Below, piece by piece: positions 36,193-46,069 of a stretch of 64,000 nucleotides of DNA. Position numbers and translations under genes: made by a program. The stretch comes from Hyphomicrobium methylovorum (GTDB lineage: Bacteria > Pseudomonadota > Alphaproteobacteria > Rhizobiales > Hyphomicrobiaceae). The stretch spans positions 620,001-684,000 of the forward strand of contig NZ_QHJE01000001.1 of the NCBI RefSeq assembly GCF_013626205.1, given 5' to 3'. How positions within the stretch are numbered: position 1 is the stretch's first letter; each line of letters begins with the position of its first letter. The notes below the pieces were generated by a model that was given only the letters and a program-made list of their open reading frames with translations, had not been told where the DNA came from and ran no database searches.

Positions 36193-38412
36193 CTACTCGA
36201 AGAGCCGTTCCACCTTCGCGACTGCGGGTTTAGCCCGCAGGCCTGCTACTATGTGGTTCAAATGCACCAAATCGAAAACCTCGAGGTCAATGTGCATCAC
36301 GGTGAAATCGGCTGCCCGCTTGGCCATCTTAATGTTGTCGATGTTGCCGCCCGTCTCGCCAATAACCCTAGCGATATCGGCCAGCGACCCCGGCGCGTTT
36401 AGAGCGGTAACACTGATTCGGGCCGGAAATCGCTGCGGATGTTCAGGATCGATGTCCCAAGTCACATCTATCCAGTGCTCTTGCTCGTATTCCTTTAGCC
36501 GCGGCGAATGGATCTGGAACACCCGAATCCCCTCACCCATCGCCATCACGCCGACGATCCGGTCTCCCGGCACAGCGCCGCCCGGCTCAAAGCGGATTGG
36601 CAGGTCCTGGCTCGGTCCGCTGATTGAAACAGCCGTGGCGCCGTCGATTTCGGACGAGCGAAATTTAAGGCTGGTTACCTTGTCGATATTGACCCAGCCG
36701 TCCTGCGCTTGAGCGCGGCCGAACTTGCGGGCCGGTTTGTACGAAGGTTCGTTTTGCTCGGCTGGCGCGTTAGGGATGACCACGCCGAGGAGATCCGACA
36801 ACGCGATTTCATCCCGGCCGATGGCTGCGAACATCTCGTCTGCGGACTTGAAACCAGACTTCAAAGCCGCAGCCTTGATCTTTTCCTCCGAGTAGTCGAC
36901 CTCGGCACCCGCCAGAGACGAGCCGAGCAACTGGCGACCGAGTGCGATGAAGCGCCGGCGCTCCGCCTCTCGCGCTGCGCGCCGGATAGCGGCACGAGCC
37001 CTTCCCGTGACGGCAAACGCTTCCCACGCGGCCGGGCGGACGTGATTTTTCGAAGTCTCGATCACCACTTCGTCGCCGTTACGCAAGTGCGTGTCGATCG
37101 GCATATGGCGGCCGTTGATGTAGGCGGCGATTGCTTCGTTGCCGATGTCGGTGTGTACCGCGTAGGCGAAGTCGAGCGGCGTTGCGCCGCGAGGAAGGGC
37201 GATGAGGCGACCCTTCGGCGTGAAGCAGAAGACCTGATCGTGAAAAAGTTCGAGCTTCGTATGCTCGAGGAACTCTTCGGGGTTCGCCGCTTCGAGCAGC
37301 GTCGAGATCATCGCACGCAGACGCCCGTAAGGACTATCATCGCCGCTCTCGGCGTCGTGGCCGTTCCGGGCGTGCGCCTGCTCGTTTTTATAAATCGCAT
37401 GCGCCGCGATGCCGTATTCTGCGGTGTGGTGCATTTCGTGCGTGCGAATTTGCAGTTCGACGCGCTGGTGGCGCGGACCATAAACGGTCGTGTGGATCGA
37501 CTGGTAATTGTTGCGCTTCGGCGCAGAAACGTAATCCTTGAAGCGGCCCGGCACGGTGCTCCACGTCGTGTGGACGATGCCGAGCACGCGGTAACAGTCT
37601 TCGATGGAATCGACGAGCACTCGAAAGCCGTAGATGTCCGACAGCTGTTCGAGACTGATCTGCTTGTGCTCCATCTTGCTCCAGATGGCGTAGGGCTTCT
37701 TTTCGCGCCCCATCGTATCTGCCTTGATACCGGCATCCGCGCATTTGCGAGCGATCGCCTGCCGAATTTCTTCGACCAGGCCGCGATTGCGGTTGCGCAT
37801 ATCGCTCAGTCGCTCGGTTACGGCCTGATAGGCATCGGGGTGCAGCCAGCGGAATGCGTGGTCTTCAAGCTCTTCGCGCAGCGCCTGCATGCCCATCATG
37901 CCGGCGAGCGGGGCGTAGATATCGAGCGTTTCTTCGGAGTTGCGGCGACGGCTCTCCGGCTTCATGTGCTCGAGCGTGCGCATGTTGTGGAGGCGGTCGG
38001 CGAGCTTGACGAGCAGAACTCGGATGTCGGTCGAAATCGCGATCAGGAGCTTGCGGAAATTCTCCGCCTGCTCGGCTTTCTTCGAGACGAGGTCGAGGCG
38101 CTTGATCTTGGTTAGACCGTCGACGAGGCTGCCGATCTCCGGGCCGAACATCTGATCGATTTCGGTGCGGGTGGCGTCAGTGTCCTCAATGACGTCGTGC
38201 AACAGCGCCGTAGCGATGGTGGCGTCATCCAGCTTCAAGTCGGTCAGGATCGCCGCGACTTCGAGAGGATGAGAAAAATAGGGGGCGCCCGACGCGCGGC
38301 GTTGGTTGCCGTGCGCCTTCATGGCGTAAACGTAGGCGCGATTAAGAAGCGCCTCGTCTGCCTTCGGATCGTATTTGAGAACCCGTTCGACGAGCTCGTA
38401 TTGCCGCATCAT
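36193..38412 (-). CDS. rsh: bifunctional (p)ppGpp synthetase/hydrolase (Rsh)
   Basis: This 739-residue enzyme makes and degrades (p)ppGpp. The HD hydrolase domain (about 25-180) keeps the HD pair in ATALLHDVIEDT, so hydrolase activity is expected. The synthetase domain (about 235-350) has YGFRVLVDS and NNYQSIHTTVYGP. A TGS domain (about 395-455: FTPKGRLIALPRGATPLDFAYAVH) and a C-terminal ACT domain (about 665-739) follow. Alphaproteobacteria usually carry this single Rsh for the stringent response. It lies 99 bases downstream of rpoZ. Confidence 0.96.
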   Translation of the reverse strand: MMRQYELVERVLKYDPKADEALLNRAYVYAMKAHGNQRRASGAPYFSHPLEVAAILTDLKLDDATIATALLHDVIEDTDATRTEIDQMFGPEIGSLVDGLTKIKRLDLVSKKAEQAENFRKLLIAISTDIRVLLVKLADRLHNMRTLEHMKPESRRRNSEETLDIYAPLAGMMGMQALREELEDHAFRWLHPDAYQAVTERLSDMRNRNRGLVEEIRQAIARKCADAGIKADTMGREKKPYAIWSKMEHKQISLEQLSDIYGFRVLVDSIEDCYRVLGIVHTTWSTVPGRFKDYVSAPKRNNYQSIHTTVYGPRHQRVELQIRTHEMHHTAEYGIAAHAIYKNEQAHARNGHDAESGDDSPYGRLRAMISTLLEAANPEEFLEHTKLELFHDQVFCFTPKGRLIALPRGATPLDFAYAVHTDIGNEAIAAYINGRHMPIDTHLRNGDEVVIETSKNHVRPAAWEAFAVTGRARAAIRRAAREAERRRFIALGRQLLGSSLAGAEVDYSEEKIKAAALKSGFKSADEMFAAIGRDEIALSDLLGVVIPNAPAEQNEPSYKPARKFGRAQAQDGWVNIDKVTSLKFRSSEIDGATAVSISGPSQDLPIRFEPGGAVPGDRIVGVMAMGEGIRVFQIHSPRLKEYEQEHWIDVTWDIDPEHPQRFPARISVTALNAPGSLADIARVIGETGGNIDNIKMAKRAADFTVMHIDLEVFDLVHLNHIVAGLRAKPAVAKVERLFE

Positions 38413-38511
38413 GGTGCCGCCGCACTCCTTCCGAGCGCAAGCTAGCCGAAGACCGTAAACTTATTAAAGGATTTCACGGTGTGACAGCGACGCGCGCACC
38501 CGTGACGCGGC

Positions 38512-38964
38512 TTAACGCGAGCGGTCACGCGGATCGCGGTCACGTTCGCGCGGGCCGGGGCCCGATCCGATGTTGGCTGATGGCTCAAGCGGCGTCATGC
38601 TTTCCAAGCCGCGGAGCAGCTGCTCCTCGGTCATCACATCGACCTGCGTGTCGTTGGAAAGATCATCGCGGCCGAGCATCGGTGCGCGCCGATCAGGCGG
38701 AAGAAGCGGAGCGGCGACGGCTTCAGGCTCATCCACTTCGGTGTTCTTCTGGATCGACGAAATCAAAGTCTCGCGCATATCGTCCGGCGCGATCGTGCGC
38801 TCTGCAATTTCGCGGAGAGCGATAACGGGATTCTTGTCGTCATCGGCGGCGATGGTCATCGCGCTGCCATTGGTGATGGAGCGAGCGCGGTGCGCTGCGA
38901 GCAGCACCAACTCGAAACGGTTGGGAATCTTATCGACGCAATCTTCGACGGTAACGCGAGCCAT
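38512..38964 (-). CDS. rpoZ: RNA polymerase omega subunit
   Basis: This 150-residue subunit promotes assembly of RNA polymerase. The conserved N-terminus [28 protein letters not shown] and [15 protein letters not shown] are clear. The rest (about 75-150) is a long acidic and then Arg/Gly-rich tail ending in [15 protein letters not shown], longer than in enterobacterial omega. It heads the minus-strand block rpoZ-rsh-DUF2062-pdxJ. Confidence 0.95.
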   Translation of the reverse strand: MARVTVEDCVDKIPNRFELVLLAAHRARSITNGSAMTIAADDDKNPVIALREIAERTIAPDDMRETLISSIQKNTEVDEPEAVAAPLLPPDRRAPMLGRDDLSNDTQVDVMTEEQLLRGLESMTPLEPSANIGSGPGPRERDRDPRDRSR

Positions 38965-39306
38965 GAAGGCTGACCTTCCCTTGGTTAAATCTCGGCGGCT
39001 TATCGGAGTTGTAGCGCAACCTGACGCTGAAGCGCGACTATGCCCGGGAAGTCTCCCGTGACGTTCACCTCATTACTGACACGCTAGCGCTCAAAAATCA
39101 AGGCACCGGTGACGTTCGGTGTGCAAACGCAGCAAATTTTGCTGCACCGAACTAGACTTTTTGTCGCACACAAACGAAAGGCCGTGAGATCAGATTTTCT
39201 TGATCTACTGCGTAGAAGTACCCTTTTAACTTTTGAAGGTGTGCGGCTTAATTGACCATACAATACTGTACATCATTCAATGAATTAAATAGCGCAGGAT
39301 ATTTCG
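38965..39306. other. 342-base divergent intergenic region with a nested inverted repeat
   Basis: No gene is evident here. The region separates rpoZ (minus) from the NYN-domain gene (plus) and should hold both promoters. It is A/T-rich from about 39110. GCAGCAAA / TTTGCTGC (39129-39145) is a perfect inverted repeat around one base. It lies inside a wider TTCGGTG...CACCGAA pairing (39114-39151) that competes with the inner one. Confidence 0.6.
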
Positions 39307-39945
39307 ATGCACTTTTATCCGACGGAGCGGGTCGCCCTCTTTATTGACGGCGCAAACTTATATGCCACCGCAAAATCGCTCGGGTTCGACATCGACTACA
39401 AGCGTTTGCTTGGGATGTTCCGTCAAAAGAGCAACCTCATCCGCGCGCTTTACTACACCGCGCTTGCTGAAGAGCAGGAGTACTCGTCCATCCGTCCGTT
39501 GATCGACTGGCTCGATTACAACGGCTTCTCGATGGTCACGAAGCCGACCAAGGAGTTCACGGATTCCACCGGTCGCCGGAAGATCAAAGGCAATATGGAT
39601 ATCGAACTGGCGGTGGACGCGATGCGCCTTGCCGACCACCTCGATCATCTGGTCATCTTCTCGGGCGATGGGGATTTTCGAAGCCTCGTAGCGGCCCTGC
39701 AGCAAAAGGGTAAGCGCGTCAGCGTGATCTCGACGCTGCAGACGCAACCGCCTATGATCGCCGACGAACTGAGGCGGCAGGCCGATCAGTTCATCGATCT
39801 GGCTGACCTTGAAGATCAGGTTGGCCGGACGCAGGGCAGAGCGCCCGCTCGCGAGGCTCGCGGCTATCAGGGTCGTGGACCGGCTCCGAGCGGTCGGGAA
39901 CCGGACTATCTTGGCGACGATGATCTCGCCGAAGAAGAAATCTGA
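39307..39945 (+). CDS. NYN-domain (LabA/DUF88-like) protein
   Basis: This 212-residue protein has the PIN-like NYN fold of putative RNA-cleaving enzymes. Acidic residues of the active site are visible in VALFIDGANLY (about 10-20), DIELAVDAMRLA and VIFSGDGDFRSLV. The last 45 residues are Arg/Gly/Pro-rich and then acidic (PAREARGYQGRGPAPSGREP), a likely disordered RNA-contacting tail. It starts about 340 bases from rpoZ, and its 3' end lies 25 bases before the uracil-DNA glycosylase gene. Confidence 0.88.
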   Translation: MHFYPTERVALFIDGANLYATAKSLGFDIDYKRLLGMFRQKSNLIRALYYTALAEEQEYSSIRPLIDWLDYNGFSMVTKPTKEFTDSTGRRKIKGNMDIELAVDAMRLADHLDHLVIFSGDGDFRSLVAALQQKGKRVSVISTLQTQPPMIADELRRQADQFIDLADLEDQVGRTQGRAPAREARGYQGRGPAPSGREPDYLGDDDLAEEEI

Positions 39946-39970
39946 TCTACAAAAGAGGCACGCTCGGTCC

Positions 39971-40687
39971 ATGCCGGTCGGTCTGGCAGAGAACGAGAGC
40001 TTTCCCCCTGAAGCGCCGGTGAAATGCCCGCGGTGCCCGCGGCTTGTTGCCTATCGCATGGAAAACGAAACCGATGAGCCGTCGTGGTTCAACGGGGCTG
40101 TTCCGTCGTTCGGCAGCGAGACTGCGCGCTTGGTCATCGTCGGACTTGCACCCGGGCGTAATGGCGCCAACCGGACTGGCCGCCCGTTCACAGGCGACTA
40201 TGCGGGCGTTCTTCTCTACGAGACGCTGCTGGATTTTCACTTCGCGCGGGGCAACTACGACGCGCGGCCCGACGACGGCGTTGAGCTTCTGGACTGTCTC
40301 ATCACGAATTCGGTGCGTTGCGTGCCGCCGCAGAACAAGCCGGAGCCCAAAGAGATCGCGACTTGCCGCCCGTTTTTTCAATCGCGGCTCGCGCATCTGC
40401 CTCGGATGACGATCCTTCTCGCGCTTGGCCGCATCGCGCATGAGCAAACGCTGACGACGCTCGGAAAGCGCAAAGCGCTCTTTCCGTTTGCGCACGGCTC
40501 ACGCCACCAGCTCGAACCGAATCTCGCGATGTTCGATAGCTTTCACTGCTCGCGATACAATACGAACACCGGAAGGCTGACGCGCGAAATGTTCCGCTCT
40601 GTCTTTGCAGCTATCCGAGGCGAGCTGGATTCAGGGCCTGCAAAAGTTCGCGCGCGTGGGAAGCGGGCGGACGAACGGGGTAGATGA
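39971..40687 (+). CDS. uracil-DNA glycosylase, family 5 (UdgB-type)
   Basis: This enzyme of about 238 residues removes uracil from DNA. Four Cys fit the iron-sulfur cluster of families 4 and 5: KCPRCPRLV (Cys19, Cys22), Cys117 (SVRCVPP) and Cys132 (IATCRPF). The GLAPGRNGANRTGRPFTGD loop at about 58-76 and the HCSRYNTNTGRLT motif near the C-terminus are of family-5 type. In-frame ATGs at 39809 and 39920 exist, but conservation begins near 39971. Its 3' end overlaps the converging peroxiredoxin-like gene by 77 bases. Confidence 0.87.
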   Translation: MPVGLAENESFPPEAPVKCPRCPRLVAYRMENETDEPSWFNGAVPSFGSETARLVIVGLAPGRNGANRTGRPFTGDYAGVLLYETLLDFHFARGNYDARPDDGVELLDCLITNSVRCVPPQNKPEPKEIATCRPFFQSRLAHLPRMTILLALGRIAHEQTLTTLGKRKALFPFAHGSRHQLEPNLAMFDSFHCSRYNTNTGRLTREMFRSVFAAIRGELDSGPAKVRARGKRADERGR

Positions 40688-41171
40688 CGCGGTAGATGAT
40701 CCCGTCTCGAACGACCAATGTCAGCCGCTCTAGATAAGTCTTTCCTCCCGTTTCGAACCGCGGGAGTTTCAGCGCGTCAGCGAAAGCAAGCCGTTCGTCG
40801 CTCAACAGAAGATACGGGATTCCGGCACGCTGGGCGAAGGCGCGTTGCTCGTCGCGCGACTGGCCGCTCAATCCAAAGATCTCGTATCCGGCAACTTCGA
40901 ACTCGGCGTAGCAATCGCGAAAGCCTTCCGTTTCCGGCGTCGATCCGTGGGCATCCGGAATGTTGTCCCAATCGGGCGGGTTCGGAAGTCCCGGCGTGCC
41001 CGTCATCGGATAGACGAAGACAATCGCGCGTTCCTGAAAACGCGCAAGATTGACGTCAGCGCCACGCGTTGCAGGCAGCGGAACGTCAGGAACACGTGTT
41101 CCAGCAAGCAAGTGCTGAACGCCGGTGTTGTTTGCGGGCGAGCTTTTCGGTGTGCCTGATTGAGCTGCCAT
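40611..41171 (-). CDS. peroxiredoxin-fold (AhpC/TSA-like) protein lacking the usual peroxidatic Cys
   Basis: This 186-residue protein has the peroxiredoxin fold: GTRVPDVPLPATRGADVNLARF, the beta-strand IVFVYPMTGTPG, FRDCYAEFEVAGYEIFGLSGQSRDEQRAFA, and LLLSDERLAFADALKLP. In this subgroup the peroxidatic Cys is normally in a GCTP...FRD segment. Here it reads GSTPETEGFRD, so Ser77 replaces the Cys, and the only Cys in the protein is Cys87, ten residues later. The protein may use another redox residue or have lost peroxidase activity. It lies six bases downstream of smpB. Confidence 0.75.
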   Translation of the reverse strand: MAAQSGTPKSSPANNTGVQHLLAGTRVPDVPLPATRGADVNLARFQERAIVFVYPMTGTPGLPNPPDWDNIPDAHGSTPETEGFRDCYAEFEVAGYEIFGLSGQSRDEQRAFAQRAGIPYLLLSDERLAFADALKLPRFETGGKTYLERLTLVVRDGIIYRVIYPVRPPASHARELLQALNPARLG

Positions 41172-41177
41172 GTCGAC

Positions 41178-41651
41178 TTAGCCCTTATCGCGCAAGAGCC
41201 GCGCTTTCTGGCGGTTCCAGTCGCGCTTGGCGGCGTCCTGGCGTTTATCCGAGTGGTTCTTGCCCTGCGCCAAGCCGACTTTCACTTTCGCGCGGCCCTT
41301 CTCGTTGAAATAGAGTTCGAGCGGAACGAGCGTCATGCCTTTGCGAGCGATCTGGATTCCAATTTTGTGGATCTCCTTCCCGTGCATCAGCAGTCGGCGC
41401 TTGCGGCGCGGCTCATGTGGGAAGAGCGCGGCTCCGGGATATTCGGCGATGTAGCTGTTGATCAGCCAGATGCCACCATCCTCGATCGATGCGTAACTCT
41501 CGGCGATGTTGGATTGGCCACGGCGCAGCGATTTCACCTCCGAGCCGAGGAGCTCGATGCCCGCCTCCCAGCTATCGGTGATGAAGTACTCGTGACGTGC
41601 TTTGCGGTTTTCGGCGACAAGCGTCGTGCCGTCGTCGCGTTTGGCGGCCAT
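41178..41651 (-). CDS. smpB: SsrA-binding protein SmpB
   Basis: This 157-residue RNA-binding protein delivers tmRNA to stalled ribosomes. Hallmarks are [61 protein letters not shown] and the basic C-terminal tail ending LLRDKG. No ssrA gene is visible nearby. It follows dapA by 23 bases on the same strand. Confidence 0.97.
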   Translation of the reverse strand: MAAKRDDGTTLVAENRKARHEYFITDSWEAGIELLGSEVKSLRRGQSNIAESYASIEDGGIWLINSYIAEYPGAALFPHEPRRKRRLLMHGKEIHKIGIQIARKGMTLVPLELYFNEKGRAKVKVGLAQGKNHSDKRQDAAKRDWNRQKARLLRDKG

Positions 41652-41674
41652 GGATCAATCGGTCCGAGATGCGA

Positions 41675-42565
41675 TCACTCGGCAGCCTTAGCGCCGATAA
41701 GATCAAGCTGAACGAGCACGCGATCAATCGCCTTGCGGGAGGCTTCCGAAATCGGAACCATCGGCAGCCGCATTTCGGTTGAGCACAGTCCCAGGCGAGA
41801 GACCGCATATTTCACGGGGCCGGGATTGGTTTCGATGAAGAGAACGTCGTGCAGAGGCATCAAGCGATCCTGCAGCGCGAGCGCTGTCTTGAAATCACCC
41901 GCGAGGCAGGCGCGCTGGAACTCAGCGCAAAGCCGCGGCGCCACGTTTGACGCGACCGAGATGCAACCACGCCCGCCATGCGCCATGAAGCCAAGCGCCG
42001 TCGCGTCCTCGCCGGAGAGCTGGCAGAAATCAGGCCCAAGCGCTGCGCGAACCTGTGACGGACGCGCGAGATTCGCGGTGGCATCCTTCACGCCGACGAT
42101 ATTCTTCAGTTCATAAAGACGCGCCATCGTCTCGACAGACATGTCGACAATCGAGCGCCCCGGAATGTTGTAGATAACGATCGGAATTGAGATCGCGTCG
42201 TTGATCGCCTTGAAGTGCTGATAAAGCCCCTCTTGCGACGGCTTGTTGTAATAAGGCGTGACGATCAGCACCGCGTCCGCACCAATCTCCTGCGCATAGC
42301 GCGACAGCTCAACCGCTTCGTCCGTCGAGTTCGATCCCGTACCGGCAATAACCGGCGCGCGCTTCTTGGCGGCGAGCACGCAAAGTTCAATGACGCGCTT
42401 GTGTTCATCGTGGTCTAGCGTCGGGCTTTCGCCGGTCGTACCGACAGGAACGAGGCCGTTCGTGCCTTCCGAAATCTGCCAGTCTACGAAGCGGGTAAAG
42501 GCGGCCTCATCCACTTTGCCGTTGCGAAATGGTGTTATGAGAGCCGTAATGGAGCCGTTGAACAT
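41675..42565 (-). CDS. dapA: 4-hydroxy-tetrahydrodipicolinate synthase
   Basis: This 296-residue enzyme condenses pyruvate with aspartate semialdehyde in lysine and diaminopimelate synthesis. The Schiff-base Lys160 lies in [11 protein letters not shown] and the catalytic Tyr132 in [16 protein letters not shown] at 42-50 is the substrate loop. It precedes smpB in an operon and is divergent from the lytic transglycosylase gene, another peptidoglycan-related gene. Confidence 0.97.
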   Translation of the reverse strand: MFNGSITALITPFRNGKVDEAAFTRFVDWQISEGTNGLVPVGTTGESPTLDHDEHKRVIELCVLAAKKRAPVIAGTGSNSTDEAVELSRYAQEIGADAVLIVTPYYNKPSQEGLYQHFKAINDAISIPIVIYNIPGRSIVDMSVETMARLYELKNIVGVKDATANLARPSQVRAALGPDFCQLSGEDATALGFMAHGGRGCISVASNVAPRLCAEFQRACLAGDFKTALALQDRLMPLHDVLFIETNPGPVKYAVSRLGLCSTEMRLPMVPISEASRKAIDRVLVQLDLIGAKAAE

Positions 42566-42739
42566 GCGGTTGCCTTGGATTGGATCAGCACACGGCCGAC
42601 TCGTTAACTCAAGAACCTACTGTCCCGTCAGCCCCATATAAGAGCGACGGGTCATGGTCTCGCCGCACGAGCATGCCACCTCGCCAGGTGTGAAATGCTT
42701 GCGCCAGACACCATACCACCCCTTAATGCTGGAGAAACG

Positions 42740-45040
42740 ATGACCGGCGACGCAGGTCCAGCGACATTAGGCGCTCGGCTGGCCCGCCGCAAGATCGGCA
42801 GTGCCGCGTCTCAGCGAATGAGAGCCATGCCTACAATTTCTTCCTCGGTCGCGCCTTTTAGCCTTCGCCGACGCGCTTCTTTCCGCGCGTTTGCTGGCCT
42901 TTTCGCTCTTGCGGTGGCCGGGTTTTCGGTGCCTGCCAGCGCGCAGGGCACGCCGAGCATCAGCCCAGCCCCTACAATCTCTGCTGCCGAAAAGCAGCAC
43001 CTCGCAAAGCTTGACGCCGCTCTCGCTCCCTTGTTGTCGGTGACACCCTCGTCCGGCGATGCGAGTCGCCTTCGTGAGGCCTCTGCTGCGGTCCGTAAGC
43101 GCGACATCGATGCGTTCATGGATGCCCGTAACGGGATCTCAGATCCGGTTGCCCGCAAACTTGCCGACTGGATCCGTCTCCGGTGGGGTCTTGGCAAGCC
43201 TGCGGAGTTTCAGGCGTTCCTGCGAGACAATCCACTCTGGCCAAATCGCGAGATGATTACGCAGCGGCTGGAGGAAGCGCTTTTCAAAGATGGCGGTAGC
43301 GCGCAGGAGATCAAGGACTTCCTGAAGAACGGCGGCCCGCAGACGGGCGTCGGCAATGCGGCCCTTGCCTCCGCGTATCTCGCGGAAGGGAACACGCAGA
43401 AAGCTCGCGCTCTCGCTGCGAAAGTGTGGCGCGAGATGACGATCGCGCCGGAGCTTGAAAGCGGGTTCATTGCGAGATTCGGGAAGCTGTTGACGCCTGC
43501 CGATCACAAGTGGCGCTTCGACCGGATGGTAACGAACAACGTCCGCTTTGCAGCCAACCGCGTTGAACGAGCGGCGGCAGCGAAGCGGCTCATTCCGCTG
43601 CTTCCCGCGTCTGAGCAGAAAATCGCAACCGCGCGGCTCGCTGTTTTCAACAGGGCAAAGAACGCTGACAGCCAACTGGCCGCTGTCTCTTCCGGTGAGA
43701 GCGACGATCACGGGCTCGACTTTCATCGCGTGCAGATGCTGCGCAAAGCCGGAAAGATAGAGGAAGCATCCCGCATCATTCTCTCGGTTCCGACCGATCC
43801 CAAAAAGATTGCCGAACTTGATGAGTGGTGGGCGGAGCGGCGCGAACTCGCGTATGGCGCGCTCAAGGCTGGAAAAATGCAGCTTGCCTACCGGCTCGTG
43901 AAGGACGCCGGACCGCTCAGCGTGAACCCGCTCAAAGATCAGACGTTCATGGCGGGCTGGATTGCACTGCGCTACCTCAACAATCCGACGGCTGCGGAAC
44001 GTCACTTCCAGGACATGGCGAAAGCCGCCGATGGTCCGTTAAGCCGCGCGAAATCCGCTTATTGGCTCGGTCGCGTGTCAGATGCTCGCGGCGATCGTGC
44101 AGGCGCAATGGCTCGGTATCAGCTCGCCGCGAAGAACCCGGACACGTTCCACGGGCTTCTCGCGATGCAAGTTCTGGATCCCGAACGCCGGTCGATCAAG
44201 ATCACGCCGCCCGCGCTTCCGACCGCGGAGCAGATCCGTAATTTCAATACGCTCGACGCTGCGAAGGCGTTGATCATTGCTGGCAAGGCCAATCTATCGC
44301 GCGCCTATACGCGGAGCTTTTTGACCGGATTGCAGAGCGCGTTCCCGAGCGAAGCCGAAGGCGGCATCATTGCCCATATCGCCGAAGTTCTCGGCGATCC
44401 GCAGATGTCGCTCCGGCTGGCGAAAAGCTCGGTGGCGCGTGGGCAGAATCTGCTCATGTATTCGTATCCGGTGAAGCCGTTCCCTGCCTACAAGCCGCTG
44501 CGTCCACCGCCGGAGACGGCGCTGCTTCTCGGGATCGCGCGGCAGGAGACGGAGTTCGAACCGCAGACCATTTCAGGCGCCGGTGCAAAAGGCATGCTTC
44601 AGGTGATGACCATCACGGCGAACCACGTTTGCCGCGACTACAAGATCAAATGCCAAATTGCGAAGCTCACGACGGACACGCCCTATAACGTCATGATCGC
44701 ATCGGCGTATATCGCCGACCGCATGCAAGACTTTAAGGGCTCCTATGTTCTCGGGCTCGCGGGCTATAACGCGGGGCCTGGCCGCGCGCGCCAATGGATT
44801 CGTGAGAACGGCGATCCGCGCGATCCGAATGTCGATACAGTCGACTGGATCGAACGCATTCCGTTCAAAGAAACCCGTGAGTACGTGACGAAAGTTCTTG
44901 CGAACATACAGATTTATCGGTCCAGACTTGGCGACACCAAGAATGCTCTGCGCATGCAGCAGGATCTCATTCGAATTCACGACGGGCAATCGACGGGAAG
45001 TGCCAACACACGCGCCCGCCCCTCGGGCAACGAAGGCTGA
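42740..45040 (+). CDS. soluble lytic murein transglycosylase (Slt70-like)
   Basis: This exported protein of about 766 residues cleaves peptidoglycan to 1,6-anhydro-muropeptides. A long helical superhelix (about 70-560) precedes a C-terminal SLT domain with ARQETEFEPQTISGAGAKGMLQVM (catalytic Glu) and AGYNAGPGRARQW. I chose the ATG at 42740 because GGAG lies just upstream; the hydrophobic signal segment starts about 45 residues later, and in-frame ATGs at 42695, 42818 and 42827 are alternatives. It is divergent from dapA. Confidence 0.9.
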   Translation: MTGDAGPATLGARLARRKIGSAASQRMRAMPTISSSVAPFSLRRRASFRAFAGLFALAVAGFSVPASAQGTPSISPAPTISAAEKQHLAKLDAALAPLLSVTPSSGDASRLREASAAVRKRDIDAFMDARNGISDPVARKLADWIRLRWGLGKPAEFQAFLRDNPLWPNREMITQRLEEALFKDGGSAQEIKDFLKNGGPQTGVGNAALASAYLAEGNTQKARALAAKVWREMTIAPELESGFIARFGKLLTPADHKWRFDRMVTNNVRFAANRVERAAAAKRLIPLLPASEQKIATARLAVFNRAKNADSQLAAVSSGESDDHGLDFHRVQMLRKAGKIEEASRIILSVPTDPKKIAELDEWWAERRELAYGALKAGKMQLAYRLVKDAGPLSVNPLKDQTFMAGWIALRYLNNPTAAERHFQDMAKAADGPLSRAKSAYWLGRVSDARGDRAGAMARYQLAAKNPDTFHGLLAMQVLDPERRSIKITPPALPTAEQIRNFNTLDAAKALIIAGKANLSRAYTRSFLTGLQSAFPSEAEGGIIAHIAEVLGDPQMSLRLAKSSVARGQNLLMYSYPVKPFPAYKPLRPPPETALLLGIARQETEFEPQTISGAGAKGMLQVMTITANHVCRDYKIKCQIAKLTTDTPYNVMIASAYIADRMQDFKGSYVLGLAGYNAGPGRARQWIRENGDPRDPNVDTVDWIERIPFKETREYVTKVLANIQIYRSRLGDTKNALRMQQDLIRIHDGQSTGSANTRARPSGNEG

Positions 45041-45076
45041 TACCGCGCGGACTTGATACGGGACGACAGCAAGCTG

Positions 45077-46069
45077 ATGACCACCGAGACCGCGACAGGT
45101 TACGATGAAATCTATTTTCATGGACGTGACGGATTGCGGCTCTACGGCCGGCATTATCGCGCGGCGATACCGGCCGGTGCCCGCCCGATCGTTTGCTTGG
45201 CCGGACTGACACGCAACAGCCGCGACTTCCACACGATCGCGCTGGCGCTGAGCCAGAACAGCAGTCCTGCGCGCGACGTCTTCACGCTCGATACGCGCGG
45301 ACGCGGCCTTTCCGAGCACGATCGTGATTGGAAGAACTACGCCGTTCCGATCGAGATGCAGGATGCCATCGACTACATGACGATGCTCGGACTGCGCGAA
45401 GCGGGCATCATCGGAACGTCTCGCGGTGGACTGATCACGATGGTGCTCGCGGCCGTTCAACCGTCTTTGGTCGGACCTGTTGTCTTGAACGATATTGGTC
45501 CGCTTATCGAGATGGACGGGCTTGCGCGAATTGCCGGTTACGTCGGCCGGATTCCTGTGCCGAAAAATTGGCCAGACGCCGCGCGCATCGTTCGGGATCT
45601 CACCCAGCGCGATTTTCCTAATCTGACAGACGAAGATACGGACGCCGTTGCACGGCAACTCTTCAACGAGAAGAACGGCAAGCCGACGAGCGGATACGAT
45701 AGCAAGCTCACGAAATGTCTCTCGGTACTCGACGGTCCTATTCCTGCTCTCTGGCCGCAGTTCGAGGCACTGAAGCGCGTTCCGCTTCTCGTTCTTAGAG
45801 GTGGCAATTCCGATCTGTTGTCAGAAGCGACCGTCGAAGAGATGCGGCGGCGGCATCCGCAGATGAGTTCGGTGACGGTTCCGGGTGAAGGACACGCGCC
45901 GCTTTTGCGCGACGCGCCAACGATCGGAGCGATCGCCTCGTTCTTCGCGAATACGGACGAAGTTCATGACGGTGTGCATCACGGGGCGATGACGCGCAGC
46001 GACTTCAACTACGTTTCGCGGCTGGTATCGACTTCGCCGCGATCCACGCGCCGCGAAAATTCCGTATGA
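45077..46069 (+). CDS. alpha/beta-fold hydrolase
   Basis: This cytoplasmic protein of about 330 residues has the alpha/beta-hydrolase core: [14 protein letters not shown] (oxyanion region), the nucleophile elbow [15 protein letters not shown] (G-T-S-R-G), [11 protein letters not shown], and the C-terminal [10 protein letters not shown] His. Substrate unknown. I chose the ATG at 45077; an in-frame TTG at 45053 is an alternative. It lies 36 bases after the transglycosylase gene, and its 3' end overlaps the converging Glu/Pro-rich gene by 61 bases. Confidence 0.85.
   Translation: MTTETATGYDEIYFHGRDGLRLYGRHYRAAIPAGARPIVCLAGLTRNSRDFHTIALALSQNSSPARDVFTLDTRGRGLSEHDRDWKNYAVPIEMQDAIDYMTMLGLREAGIIGTSRGGLITMVLAAVQPSLVGPVVLNDIGPLIEMDGLARIAGYVGRIPVPKNWPDAARIVRDLTQRDFPNLTDEDTDAVARQLFNEKNGKPTSGYDSKLTKCLSVLDGPIPALWPQFEALKRVPLLVLRGGNSDLLSEATVEEMRRRHPQMSSVTVPGEGHAPLLRDAPTIGAIASFFANTDEVHDGVHHGAMTRSDFNYVSRLVSTSPRSTRRENSV

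Noticed and set aside
36709-38115. Plus-strand frame of 468 residues opposite rsh
   Set aside because: Shadow of rsh with no domain and unlikely composition; rsh itself is unambiguous.
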